Shown here one piece after another: positions 1 through 10,605 of a stretch of DNA of 64,000 nt. A model generated the notes under the pieces. It worked only from the letters and a program-made list of their open reading frames with translations. It was not told the DNA's origin and made no database searches. Origin of the DNA: Colius striatus (lineage: Eukaryota > Chordata > Aves > Coliiformes > Coliidae); the NCBI RefSeq assembly GCF_028858725.1, contig NC_084759.1, forward strand, positions 177,411,770 through 177,475,769, written 5' to 3'. Within the stretch, counting starts at the first letter, position 1. Each line of letters begins with the position of its first letter. A program made the translations under genes and the position numbers.

Positions 1-504
1 TTTTACATTTTAATGTTCGAAAAGAAATAGAATCACATTAACACTAAGGAACTAATTTTTTATTTCTCTAAGGTCCTCTAGAGAGGTAGACAACCATTTT
101 CTAAATTAATTGGTTTTCATGACTTGACAAGTGCAGTAGCAATGATCTACTAGCTCTTAAGATCTAAGTCTCATAGAGAAAAGAGGCAGACATGGGTCTC
201 TTAAAAGCAGACAGCAGGATTTTCCGCACGATCTTTTCTTAAACACTATCTTTTAAGAATTTGTTTATGCATTGCAAAGCAAAAGAGTGCAAACCTATTA
301 TTTTCACAAGTTGTATTTAATAAGCAATATCTGTCATGAGATGAACGGGTTGCTGATTTTTAAAAGTCAGTGGGGGGCTTTTAACACTAAGATACATGTA
401 TTTCTGCTTCAGCATATATTCCTTGCCTGGCTTGGCAAAAAGCTTCTGTGATGCCCGGCCATTCATGCAGTTCTTGGAAGACAAAAATTGGGCAGCCATG
501 GAGC
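1..504. other. Intergenic, nothing recognised
   Basis: AT-rich sequence without a recognisable gene or repeat. The only reading frame of any size is a 60-codon frame on the minus strand, which resembles no family I know. Confidence 0.5.
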
Positions 505-799
505 TGATAGAACCAAATTCTTCTCAGTAGTGATAGGTGATCTAACAGGGGGCAACAGTCACCATGGGAGGTTCTGAAGGTGCATTAGGAAGTAATTTTT
601 CACCAAGAGCATTGGAACAAGCTGCTGCAAGAGATGGAATTTCCATATTGAAGGATATCAACACCAGGCTGGACAAAGCTATGTCTAACCTGGTACAGTG
701 ATGGTGATAGTTCCACTTCAGTATATAGTTACGCTCTGGAGGAAGGCCTTAGGGTGTCCTTTCCAACCGGTAATTCTATGATTCAGCGATTCCATGATT
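505..799 (+). mobile_element. CR1 LINE 3' fragment, old
   Basis: This is a degraded copy of the 3' end of a CR1 retrotransposon. The order of CR1 words is preserved: a 'GTGATAGG' reverse-transcriptase tail segment, 'TTTTTCACC', 'GCATTGGAACA', 'GGCTGGACAAAGC', then 'CCTTTCCAACC' and two diverged octamers of the ATTCTATG type at the end. Many substitutions and indels break every frame, so it is an ancient dead insertion. Confidence 0.75.
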
Positions 800-980
800 A
801 AGGTGCTCAGGATAGTATAGTCAATATTGTTGCCACAGAAGAAGTTATAGCTGAGATTTGCCTATGTCTTACCTTTGAAAATATCTCCTAGAACAACAAA
901 GTGACTTGAAGTGATTATCCAGATGCAGATATGGAAAAAATGGTCACTCAATTTACATCTTGTAAATTTGTAAGTTTTTA

Positions 981-1798
981 CATCTCACTCAGTAAATTTG
1001 GTTGGGCGTGTAGGTCTGCTTGAGTATAGGAAGAATATTCAGAGGAATTTGGATGGACTGCATCAATAGGCTGAGGCCAATTGTGTGAGGTTTAACAAGG
1101 CCAAGTACCAGGTCCTGCACTTGGGCCACAACAACCCCAGGCAATGCTACAGGCTTGGGGCAGAGTTGCTGGAAAGCTATTTGGCAGAAAAGGACCTGGG
1201 GGTATTGGTCAACAGCCGGCTGAACATGAGACAGCAGTGTGCCCAGGTAGCCAAGAAGGCCAATGGTATCCTGGCTTGTATCAAAAATAGCATGACTCGC
1301 AGGACCAGGGAAAGTGGTTGTCCCCCTGTACTCAGCATTGGCGAGGCCACACCTCAAATACTGCATTCAGTTCTGAGCCCCTCACTACAAGAAAGACATT
1401 GAGGTGCTGGAGCCTGGTCCAGAGATAGGCAATGAAGCTGGTGAAGAGTCTGGAGCACAACTCTTATGAGGACCGTCTGAGGGAACTGGGATTGTTTAGC
1501 CTGTATAAGAGGAGAGTCAGAGGAGACCTTATCATGCTCTCCGGCTATCTGAAAGGAGGTTGTAGTGAAGTGGAGATCAGTCTCTTCTCTGTAGTAATGA
1601 GTGATAGGACAAGAGGAAACTGTCTCAAGTTGCACCAGGAGCTGTTTAGATTGGATATTATAGAAAAATTATTCACTGAAGTTAGAGACTGGCACAGGCT
1701 GCTCAGGAAGGTGGTGAAGTCAACATCCCTGGAGATATTTAAAAGATGTACAGATGAGATACTGACAGACATAGTTTAGTGGCGGGCTTGGCAGCCAC
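981..1798 (+). mobile_element. CR1 LINE fragment (RT C-terminal part)
   Basis: About 0.8 kb of CR1 pol in sense orientation, 5'-truncated as is usual for CR1. Two frames carry the familiar C-terminal reverse-transcriptase region: [26 protein letters not shown] and [10 protein letters not shown] from 1085, then [16 protein letters not shown] and SDRTRGN from about 1480. A shift between them near 1330-1430 shows that the frame is broken. It ends with the end of the pol frame and a short piece of the following sequence ('GTTTAGTGGCGGGCTTGG'). The subfamily differs from the copies at 29.5, 36.6 and 42.2 kb. Confidence 0.92.
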
Positions 1799-2140
1799 AT
1801 ATCTTTTTCAGCCTGGAGGAGAGATGGCTTCAGCAGGCCTAGCAGTGACCCTCTGGTACCTACACATAGGCTGGCAAGAGGTTTGAGCTGGGTTGTCACT
1901 GAGGTCATGGCAGAAGAATGAGAGAAGGTGGTCAGAATCAGGGGAGGTTTGGTGTCACATGAGGAAAACTTTTCCACAATGAAAATAATTAACTGTTGGC
2001 AACTGGTTACCCAGGGAAGTTTGGAGGTCTAGACTCTTGGAGGTTTTCAAGACCTGAGTGGACAAACCCTAAGTAAACTGGCCTGAATTCAGTGTTGTCC
2101 CTGCCTCGAGCAGCTGTGTGATTATGTAATTCTAAGCAGA
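1799..2140 (+). mobile_element. CR1-like 3' fragment, diverged
   Basis: Directly downstream of the preceding CR1 and in the same orientation is a second CR1-type 3' region: 'GAGGAAAACTTTTCCACAATGA', a 'TTGGAGGTTTTCAAGACCTGAGTGGACAAA' equivalent, and a final 'TGATTATGTAATTCTAAG' that looks like decayed terminal octamers. It may be a separate insertion or a variant tail of the same element. Divergence is high. Confidence 0.6.
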
Positions 2141-4880
2141 CACCTGAATTTAAATCTTAATCTGTGAGCTGAATCCCTCCCTGCTAGTTAACCAACAAAC
2201 ATTAGATGAGAGACCACACTGAGAAATTCAGCAGAAGTTAATTAAAATGTGCCTTCCCACGCTACTGAAAGTAAGTAATTTAGGAAAATAATTTAACTTG
2301 GACAGATTCAGCTTGGAATGAAGCAAAGCTGGGCAACAGGAGAGGAACGCTATTGGAGTAAAGGAACGGCTAAGATTACTTAAACATTATCATTTGTTAT
2401 CCTGTTTTTGTTTTCTCAGCAAGTTATATTCCCAGAGTGGATTCAATCTCAATATAACATTGTCCTGAATGTCTGCTAGCATGGATGAAAAAGAAAGGGC
2501 ATAATTATGAAGTTATGAGACCATCAATGTATATTGAACTGATTATATGCTGACTGTAGTAGGGTCTTACAGCACTAGGGAAAGGTGTACAACAAGAGCC
2601 ACCTCCCTTTTTATAAACATGGCAAAGGCTACTCATTGTACAGTGTGCTTGCCCTTTAACCTTTGTCCACAGGCTACATCTGACACTTGTTATAGCACAT
2701 CTGCTGCTCAAACACTGTGCTGTCTTCACGTGTAGGCCTAGGAAGAGTTGCATATTTCCAGGGATCTTGTTGAACTACTCCAATTGTAAGTGATCAAACA
2801 CATTTGCCTGAAATATGTGTCTACTCATACATTGTGCATTGTGAAAATCATACAGATACATGCTCCTGGTACTGTATTTTGGATACTCTTCCAGTAGCAT
2901 GGCAGAAATTACTTATGTTGCATATTCTGGTGTTTCTTACATATGATTCCTTAATCATCTTTCAGATCATGAAATGTAAACTTAATTTTTTCTTCCATGT
3001 CTGACCCTGGACTTAGTTTTCTCCTGGACATGTTCTTGTTTAAACCCATTTAGTCCTAGCTCTGCCTGATGTTTACTCTGTATCCCACTGGAAGAATAAG
3101 ATCTCACATGGCTTTTTGTTCACTCCTGGAGCTAACTTACGATTTTTGGAGCACACACCTGAAATTTTATCTCCATATGAAGGCAGAACTGGAAATCAGC
3201 CAGCTCCACAACACAGTGTTTGCTGTCAGCAGAATTGCCAGGGATTTGTGGTCTGTGGCCAATTTGGTTACTCTTCTGCAAGTTTTTAGGTGAAGGGAGG
3301 GTGGAGGGTAAAGGCAAAACCGTTTGCTCCCTTATGATTGTAACATGCTGTCTCCCACTAATTGAGATAGATTCCAAAGTGAGGGGAAGACTAAAAGGAA
3401 ACAATGTCAGAAATCTAAGTTTCCTGTAAGTAGACTCCTATTTAGGAAAAATATATTAGATACATTAGATTAAGTTGTGATTCATACTCCTTGCAACATA
3501 GTCTTAGAGTAAAGCCATTGTAGACTCAGGCAGCTGCAAGTGTTCAGCCAAATCTGGATTACAGATACTTATAGCTGCTGTCAGTGGTAAAGTTTCCTGA
3601 GATTGTTCAGCTTGCCTGTTGTCTGTTCTCATAGTCTTACCCTCCCTTGAGGTATTAACATCAGTCCCATGATGGGATGAAAGGGGGAAAGAGGGAGAGA
3701 AAAGAGATCACGCTGGTTTTATAAACTGTTGTTGTCTACCTCTGCATCCTGTTTATGAATTTTGCCCTTTCTCTATCTGTTGTTACATGAAAACATTCAG
3801 TGCCAAGGAGATGGTGGTCAGTTTGTGAGATTCCTGAGCTGTTTTTGTAACACAGTCACGATCACAGCAATTATTCAGTGATTAGTTATGTACTATACAT
3901 GCATCATGGACATACTTTTATCAATTTTCTCATCAGAGAGACTTCAAATTACCAGTCTCCTGACTGTAATCAAAAGTATATGAATACTCTAGCTTCAAAC
4001 AACATTGTGTACAAAAATGCATTTTCTTTCATATTGAATGAGTTCATTTTATTAAATCTCTCTTTTGTGATTAAAAGGGCAGACTGAGGGAGAAAAAATT
4101 ACATTAAATCAAATCAAGATTGCTGTTCTTATCTGCCACTATCAACATGCAAAAGACATACTGGAAAGTCAGAGAATAATGAAATCCTGTAGTAATGATA
4201 CAATTTACTCCACAAAAATAAAATTATTAAGTACTGAATAATTGTCTCTCAACCTTTAGTACTATAGCAGAATTCAGACCCTTGGAAATTGCTTCATTGT
4301 AGAGACCTTTTTTCCTCAGTACAATTTCCCACTGAATTTTCCCTTATTTTTCTGTTAAATTCTCAGTAGACTCACAGTCTCATTAAAAGTAATTTATTTC
4401 ACATGTGTTATTTTTCATTTTGCTGAGAAAAGGCCTCTAACTCTTGACCTTGTCCAGAAATAAAAATATTATTTTTAGGGCAGTTCAAATATTTTATTTT
4501 TATTTTAGAATCAGGTGACTCCAAAGAAGAGAAGGGGAAAAAAAAGGCCATGGAAAAATGCATTTCTTTGTCTCTGCTGCACTTAGGACGCGGTCGTGCC
4601 CCAGGAGCCTAGAGAATTGCAGTTACGATGCCCCTGAGCTCAGGGGCCCAACTTTCCATCTACATATAAACATTCCTCTCTCTTCAGCTGAAGTGTGCGC
4701 TTTTGGTTTGCGTAAAAAAAATATTTGCAGGAACTCTCTCGAGTAAGATTACTGAAGTATGATTTGGACCACAGCTATTTACAAGTTCGGGTTTTGACTG
4801 AAGTGAGTAACTGAATTACGTTGAGTGTCTGAAGTTTGCCTTTTATTTATATATTTCCCCCAATTGTGTGTCTCGTTCTG
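2141..4880. other. Intergenic upstream of the vasotocin receptor gene
   Basis: About 2.7 kb of single-copy-looking, AT-rich sequence with no recognisable repeat. Frames of up to 90 codons occur on both strands but resemble no protein family. This stretch would contain any distal promoter elements of the receptor gene that begins near 4.98 kb. Confidence 0.5.
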
Positions 4881-4882
4881 CC

Positions 4883-4958
4883 ATTGGCTGCAGTCCCTGC
4901 AGCCTACTCGAGGGCTCTGCAGTTACATAAGGCTCTGTCTGCTGGGAGCCTATATAAA
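4883..4958 (+). promoter_or_regulatory. Core promoter of the vasotocin receptor gene (inverted CCAAT and TATA box)
   Basis: A consensus TATA box (TATATAAA) lies at 4951-4958, with an inverted CCAAT box (ATTGG) at 4883-4887, about 65 bp upstream. By the usual spacing, transcription should start near 4980-4988, giving a 5' UTR of about 170 nt. No ATG occurs between that point and the receptor start at 5154, so there would be no upstream open reading frame. The start site is inferred from spacing. Confidence 0.65.
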
Positions 4959-5153
4959 GCCTTTTTGCATGCCAGCAGGAGACAGAATTTTATCAAGCTC
5001 CAGGTCCCACTGCTCTAGTTTGCACAAGCAGGAGGAGATTTGCTTGAAGATACACTGAAACCTGAACCCGGGCTGGTTTGTTTGCTAGCCAGTACTTCAC
5101 AGCTGTCAACCTGAGTGGCAAGTAGCAGCTACTGTGAGTAGCTTCTGTGCACT

Positions 5154-6066
5154 ATGAAGAATTTTTCATTTCCTATGCAGGATAACACACATCAGACCGA
5201 GAGTCCTTCTCACAGATTCCTGAGTTTGACAAATCAGTCAGATGCTGTTGGAAGACCAGAAAGAGACGAGCAATTAGCTCAAGTAGAGATCGCTGTACTG
5301 GGGGTCATATTTCTGACAGCGTCTGTGGGCAATGTTATTCTCATACTGGTGCTGTGGCGAAGAAGAAAGAAGCTGTCTAGGATGTATGTGTTCATGCTTC
5401 ACCTCAGCATCGCTGACTTAGTGGTAGCCTTTTTTCAAGTGCTGCCTCAACTTATTTGGGATATTACAGATGTTTTCATAGGGCCAGATTTCTTGTGCAG
5501 AACTATCAAGTATCTACAATTGCTGGGCATGTTTGCCTCTACTTATATGATAGTGGTCATGACAGTGGACAGATATCAAGCGGTTTGCTACCCTATGGTC
5601 ACCTTTCAAAAGAAGAGAGCTCTCTGGAATATCCCCATTTGCACCAGCTGGTCTATATCACTAATTCTTAGCCTGCCACAGGTATTTATCTTTTCTAAGA
5701 CTGAAATATCTCCAGGTATCTTTGAATGTTGGGGTGAATTTATTCAGCCGTGGGGCCCGAGGGCATATGTGACTTGGATTTTTCTAGTGATATTCTTCAT
5801 TCCCTCAGCCATTCTTGTCACATGCCAGGTTAAGATTTGCAAAATAATAAAAAGAAATATATATGTGAAAAAGCAGAATGAATATGAAGTAACAAATCAG
5901 AAGGAAGTCCTGCCATCCCGAGCAAGCAGTATGAACTGTATTTCAAAGGCTATGATCAAGACTGTAAAAATGACAGTGGTGACTGTTGTTGCCTATGTTC
6001 TCTGTTGGTCACCTTTCTTCATTGCACAGCTGTGGTCTGTGTGGTTCCCCAGTGTCGTGACCGAAG
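5154..6066 (+). CDS. AVPR2: Vasotocin receptor, V2-type (avian VT1-like), exon 1
   Basis: Exon 1 encodes residues 1-304 of a class A GPCR for the neurohypophysial hormone vasotocin; residue 305 is split by the intron. Visible marks: N-glycosylation sites N3-F-S and N27-Q-S; TM1 about 45-68 with G59-N60; TM2 with LSIADLVVAFFQVLPQ (D88); first extracellular loop GPDFLC with C115, expected to pair with C192 in loop 2; D139-R140-Y141; IQPWGPRAYVTW (197-208) before TM5; a short third loop (about 227-268); TM6 with CWSPFF (284-289). Words such as KYLQ, LSLPQ and QLWSVW are V2-like rather than V1a or oxytocin-receptor-like. The start is fixed by an in-frame TAG at 5139-5141 and an A at -3. The joined product is 370 aa, the length I recall for chicken VT1. 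That receptor was reported to signal through calcium, unlike the mammalian cAMP-coupled renal V2. Exact subtype (V2b or other) needs a tree, so the symbol is provisional. Confidence 0.92.
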
Positions 6067-7150
6067 GTAAGATACTCTCCATCCTCCTTCATAAATTCAT
6101 AGAAGGCTGGCACATTGCTAGATTGTTTTATATTTGCACATTGCTTGTATGTAACAGTTACATGTGATAGTTTCGGTATGGTTGAAAAGAAATTCCTGGA
6201 TTGATTACCTACTGTACTTAATTAAGTACATAGAACATCATGTGTTATGTGAACAAAACATCATATAGATGTGCATTTTGTGTGTGTATTTTGAGTGATT
6301 AATGATGCAAAGAATAGTGAACTGCTCAGTGAAAAGCATCATCCACTTCAGCAATGGTTCAGACTTTTAGGAATTTTAGATATTATAACAGCAGTATTTG
6401 GGGTTCTTGAGGTGAAAAGGAATAACTAACTAATTAAAGTAATAAAATAAATATTTCTTATTTATGGGATAGAACAGTGATGTTATAAGACATCTGGTTT
6501 GGTTTTCTTTTTAATATTGAAATAATGTTGATGAAATCTCTGTAGTACACTATGAAATGATTAAAAGTTGTGAAACAATTGTTTATAAAGCAGAAAAAGC
6601 AAGCCTGAGAGAGGTATCAAAGAACACCATCGTAAACAAGATTAATCTTGTCAAGCTTCTAGTATTTCCTCCTTGTGAAAGGCAGTCTCTGTATGTGACT
6701 ACCTAAGTTTGCCTAACCTAAACTCAAAGATATAAGGAAAAAAAAAAAAGGTAACAGCTCTGTTTGCTGAAAAAAAAGAACCTTCTGATCTTTGCTTTAA
6801 GAATTCTTCCTGTCAGTGTGAATTTTAGTCTTACTCCACACACATTTATATCAGTATCTGTGTCTGTATTTATCTGTGTCTTTAAGCAGGTTAGTCATTG
6901 CTTTTAAATTCAGTGCAGATACATTAAAAAAAGATCTATATGGAACTATTTAACTCTGAAATGCATACAACACAGTATGCTTCATACCTTCAATAAGTGC
7001 AATTTGCATTGAATAAATTGGAATTTCTGACTATTATGCTAACTGTAACATATTGAACAGACACACCAGAAAGCAGCAGACTGGGAAAATGTTACTTATT
7101 TTTCCAAGTGCTTTATTTACTTTGTTATTCCTTTAACTATTTCATTCCAG
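6067..7150 (+). other. Intron of the vasotocin receptor gene
   Basis: A 1,084-bp phase-1 intron between TM6 and TM7, the conserved intron position of vasopressin/oxytocin receptors. The donor is GAAG|GTAAGA. The acceptor is a pyrimidine-rich tract ending TTCATTCCAG|G. Joining rebuilds Gly305 and leads straight into SAFTIIMLLGNLNSCTNPW. Reading through the donor meets a TGA at 6165-6167. No nested gene or repeat was recognised, apart from short A-rich runs. Confidence 0.92.
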
Positions 7151-7350
7151 GTTCAGCATTCACCATTATCATGCTCCTTGGCAATTTAAATAGTTGCACC
7201 AACCCATGGATTTACATGTATTTCTGTGGCCACATTCCATATTGCACAAAAAAGCAGATGGAGAACACTTCGGCTCAAGAGGAATCAGTGATCACGGGGA
7301 GCATTCATCTCATAGACAGAGACACAGAGGAAAATAGTACTTCTGCGTAA
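7151..7350 (+). CDS. AVPR2: Vasotocin receptor, V2-type (avian VT1-like), exon 2
   Basis: This exon completes codon 305 and encodes residues 306-370, ending in TAA at 7348-7350. It supplies TM7 with the family signature LNSCTNPWIYMYF (NPxxY as N322-P-W-I-Y326), a short helix 8 with cysteines C330 and C336 as possible palmitoylation sites, and a tail of about 30 residues rich in Ser, Thr and Glu that suits kinase and arrestin regulation. The frame joins exon 1 cleanly and nothing is missing, so the gene looks functional. The tail is short compared with V1-type receptors, in keeping with a V2-like assignment. Confidence 0.92.
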
Positions 7351-7916
7351 ATGTTGACTGCTTTTTGTTGTTTTGTAACATTTGCTGTGTTCACAACACA
7401 TATTGTTGTTTTACCACGATCCCTTGTTTTGTGGATAAGGAGGCTGGAAAATTGTCTTTTGCTGTATAAATATATTTCTCTGCAGTTCTGTAGCATATAC
7501 AGGAAGTTTCTGTGTTGTGCAAGCCTGAGTCAGTACTTCCATCACCACTGTGTTGCCAGAATGAATCCTTGGAAGGACTGACAAAGAGACAAAAATAATA
7601 TCTTAGATATTTTGTGTCCTAAAAGTACTTTCTCGTCTGTGATTCTGGATTTCTAAGTAGCAAAATTTTACAACTAATTGGTCCAACAAATTTAAACATA
7701 ACTGGAAAGAATTCTGACATAATTGGTTTTGAATATGTTTTCAAATTGAGCTGTAAATTGTTCATCATTCTGGTGTGACTAGGAGAAAGTCTGGCAAGTC
7801 TTGAGAAAGCAGCAGAAATCAGAAAATTCTTCTGCTCACTATTATTAACACTTGATTTAAATTAACTCCCTATATACATTTAGAAAATGCTGCTCAGCTT
7901 AAAAGATTAAAATTTA

Positions 7917-7922
7917 AATAAA
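7917..7922 (+). terminator. Candidate polyadenylation signal (AATAAA) of the receptor gene
   Basis: This is the first AATAAA hexamer after the stop codon and would give a 3' UTR of about 590 nt. Further hexamers at 8111-8116 and 9746-9751 could make longer transcripts. Which one is used cannot be decided from sequence. Confidence 0.45.
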
Positions 7923-7939
7923 TTAATTCTCCTCTTGCC

Positions 7940-10569
7940 ACTTAACACCTACTTCAGTTTCAAATGCCATTGTGGACCACAGGTATCAGCAGCATAGTAG
8001 CAGTCAAGGTTTGTGGCTTGACACCATGGGATTTGATCCCCCATGCATCCCCTGATGTGCAAGCAGTTAACAGGATGCACCCCCCACCCCCACCTCCCAT
8101 ACTTACTTTAAATAAAAATGGACACTAGGAATGTACAGTTTCATTTGGTATTCAGACCTATTTGTTCTGGCATGCTGTATTGACAGAGGGTGCTTAGAAC
8201 CCCTTCAGACTCAAACTCAATTATTTCCCCTTCCTGGTAAAAATATATCTGCATATCTTTATCTCTACATGATGTTTTCTTGCCAGTTTGTGGGTGTTTT
8301 ATGCAGGCAGCTATTTATTCACCTTTCAGTGTCTGAAATTTAATCGGCATGTGGAAGGAATATCAGCAAGGCTTTTTCAGGTGAGAACAGAGCTACATTC
8401 AGAGATTCTTGGTGATACTTGCATATTGTCTGTCTACATTATACTATATTTCATCAGTGCTGTTCACATTTAATTTTTATGAGTGCTAGCAATTTCAAAT
8501 TTCAAGGGAAAAGCTGTAAAAGTGGAGTTATTATAGTATTTAAGTTGTAATCAAAGAAATATTGATTTGAACCAAATACTGTTTGGACTGTGAGAAGTGC
8601 TGCTGTACAGTGAGTAGTTGCACTTCAGGTTAATGTGTGCTGATATGACTGACTACTATATAATTTCTGTTTTTTGTATTGTTAGACCAGATAGCAGTAT
8701 GATCCAAATATTACTGTTCTTCATGGTGAGAAAAAATAGTCCAACTCACAGGAAAAACAAGTCTCCAGCAAGTAGGAAGAGGAAGAAAGCAGATGAAGAT
8801 AGTACCAAAACCAGACAGGAATGGGAAGAGTCTGTATGAAGTATCTTATTATAATTGATATTTTTTTCTTACTCCTCTTTTTTTCTTTTTCCTCCCCTCT
8901 CTTAATTAAAAATTGTTTAATTCTGCCCCACAATGCTCCCTGTTAGAGCAATTCTCTAACTCAAATGACAGTGTTCTTGTCTGGAGTATGAACATCCAAG
9001 ATACAATCCACACATTTTTTATAGGATGTTTGTTGTACTCATCCACCGACTTTCTAAGATTTTCAGTCAAATTAACTCTCAGATGGGTTCTCTTTTATGA
9101 CTTAATCCAATGTTTAATGGTGGTTAACCAAAAACTGTTATGTTTGTTTTTCTACTTCCTGTGATTGCAGTCAGTTACATAGTAAAATATGCAGTGTTGA
9201 AAGGAATTGTAAACGGAAATGCTTTAAGGAATTACCTGTGTTGTACTACTAGATTTGCAGCAAAACACACTGAAAGTCTCAAAAGGTGTATATATGCAAG
9301 GAAATCAGGCATTCAGATTGTCTGAAAACAGTCATCCAGATCCAGTACTGATGGAAGTCACAGTACTATTCAGAGACCCTGGTGGAGCTGTGCCACTTTA
9401 CACCACCTGATCTGGCCTCTGACATATAAAAAAGTATAACTTCTGCCACTTCTGCATTGCTCATGTGTTTGTTACTAGCTTTATAAATAATCTGGTAGAG
9501 CTTGATTTCTCAAATAACAGTAACTCTATGTGTGCTATAAAAATCAGAGAGCAATATTAACTGTCCATGTTTCAGATATTTTAGTCATATAATGAGCAAA
9601 ATGCCAGAAATTACTAAGCTTAATAATGAATCCTCATCGGCTGTAATGTTCAAAACAATGGTATTTTTATCTCTCAAGTGCTTACTTTCTGGGTTTTTTT
9701 CTCATTTTCTTTCACCTGAGATCAGTCCTGCTGTTTAGAAGAAAAAATAAAGGTTGCTGTACTATAGTGTCAAACTACTAGAGTATGGACACTTTTATTT
9801 TCATCTGTCAAGAAGAATTTGAACACAGGTATTCCTGCTTTTTGTTTCCTTTCAAGGTGAATTGGGCTGCATTTTCCAGATGCAAGTTGTTATTCTGCAT
9901 AGCCTGCCCTGCCTGACTCATGGGCAGCCCTGACCCCTGACAAAAACTCAATGGGAGTTTGAATCTGGTCTGTGATTTGCTGTCAAAACTAATTTTCAAA
10001 TGATGGAAAATGCATTTTGATAACTCTTTTTTTTTTCCTCTTTTTTAAATTATTTTTTTCCTAGTCAAATGTCCTTTACAGGACTTTTATTTCTTAAGGA
10101 AAATGAGATTAAAAATATAATTAATTTTTTTCTCTTTGTAGCTTTGCCCATTTTTTTTGTTGGGAGTCGTAGTTTGAACATCTCATGCTCTTGTTTTCCT
10201 CTATATTTTGATTATTCAACTCTGCTATATATTTCTACTTAATTGTCACTTAGATTTTCAATAGGCATTACATGTGTCTCATTAAGAGGGATGTGAGACA
10301 TCCCTGTAGTCTGGCCAGGGTGTTTAATCCATATGGGAGAATCAGAGACTGGAACATACAGATCCCTAGAGGCACTGTGGGAGCACATGCAAATGAAAAA
10401 ATCCAATTATCAGATGAAAGCCATCTTCACCAATGCCTAGATTCAGTTTTCTCACAGAAATTATTTCTGAGCTGAAAAATACATAGCATGCAAGTTCACA
10501 CTCCTGAAGTGAATGGCTGTGATCTTGATACTGGTACTGCAGTATAGTTTCTGGTTACTTGGGTAGGGG
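7940..10569. other. Downstream flank of the receptor gene, nothing recognised
   Basis: This may include an extended 3' UTR as far as the AATAAA at 9746-9751. It is AT-rich and I recognise no repeat or coding region in it; short frames do not resemble proteins. Confidence 0.45.
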
Positions 10570-10570
10570 T

Positions 10571-10605
10571 TTATTTTATTTTATTTTATTTTATTTTATT
10601 TTATT
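10571..10605 (+). repeat. (ATTTT)n microsatellite
   Basis: About seven uninterrupted TTTTA pentamers form a simple repeat. Confidence 0.95.

Noticed and set aside
6068-6167. Taking the 337-codon frame as a complete intronless receptor
   Set aside because: It would lack TM7; a consensus donor at 6067 and an acceptor at 7150 rebuild TM7 with NPWIY in frame.
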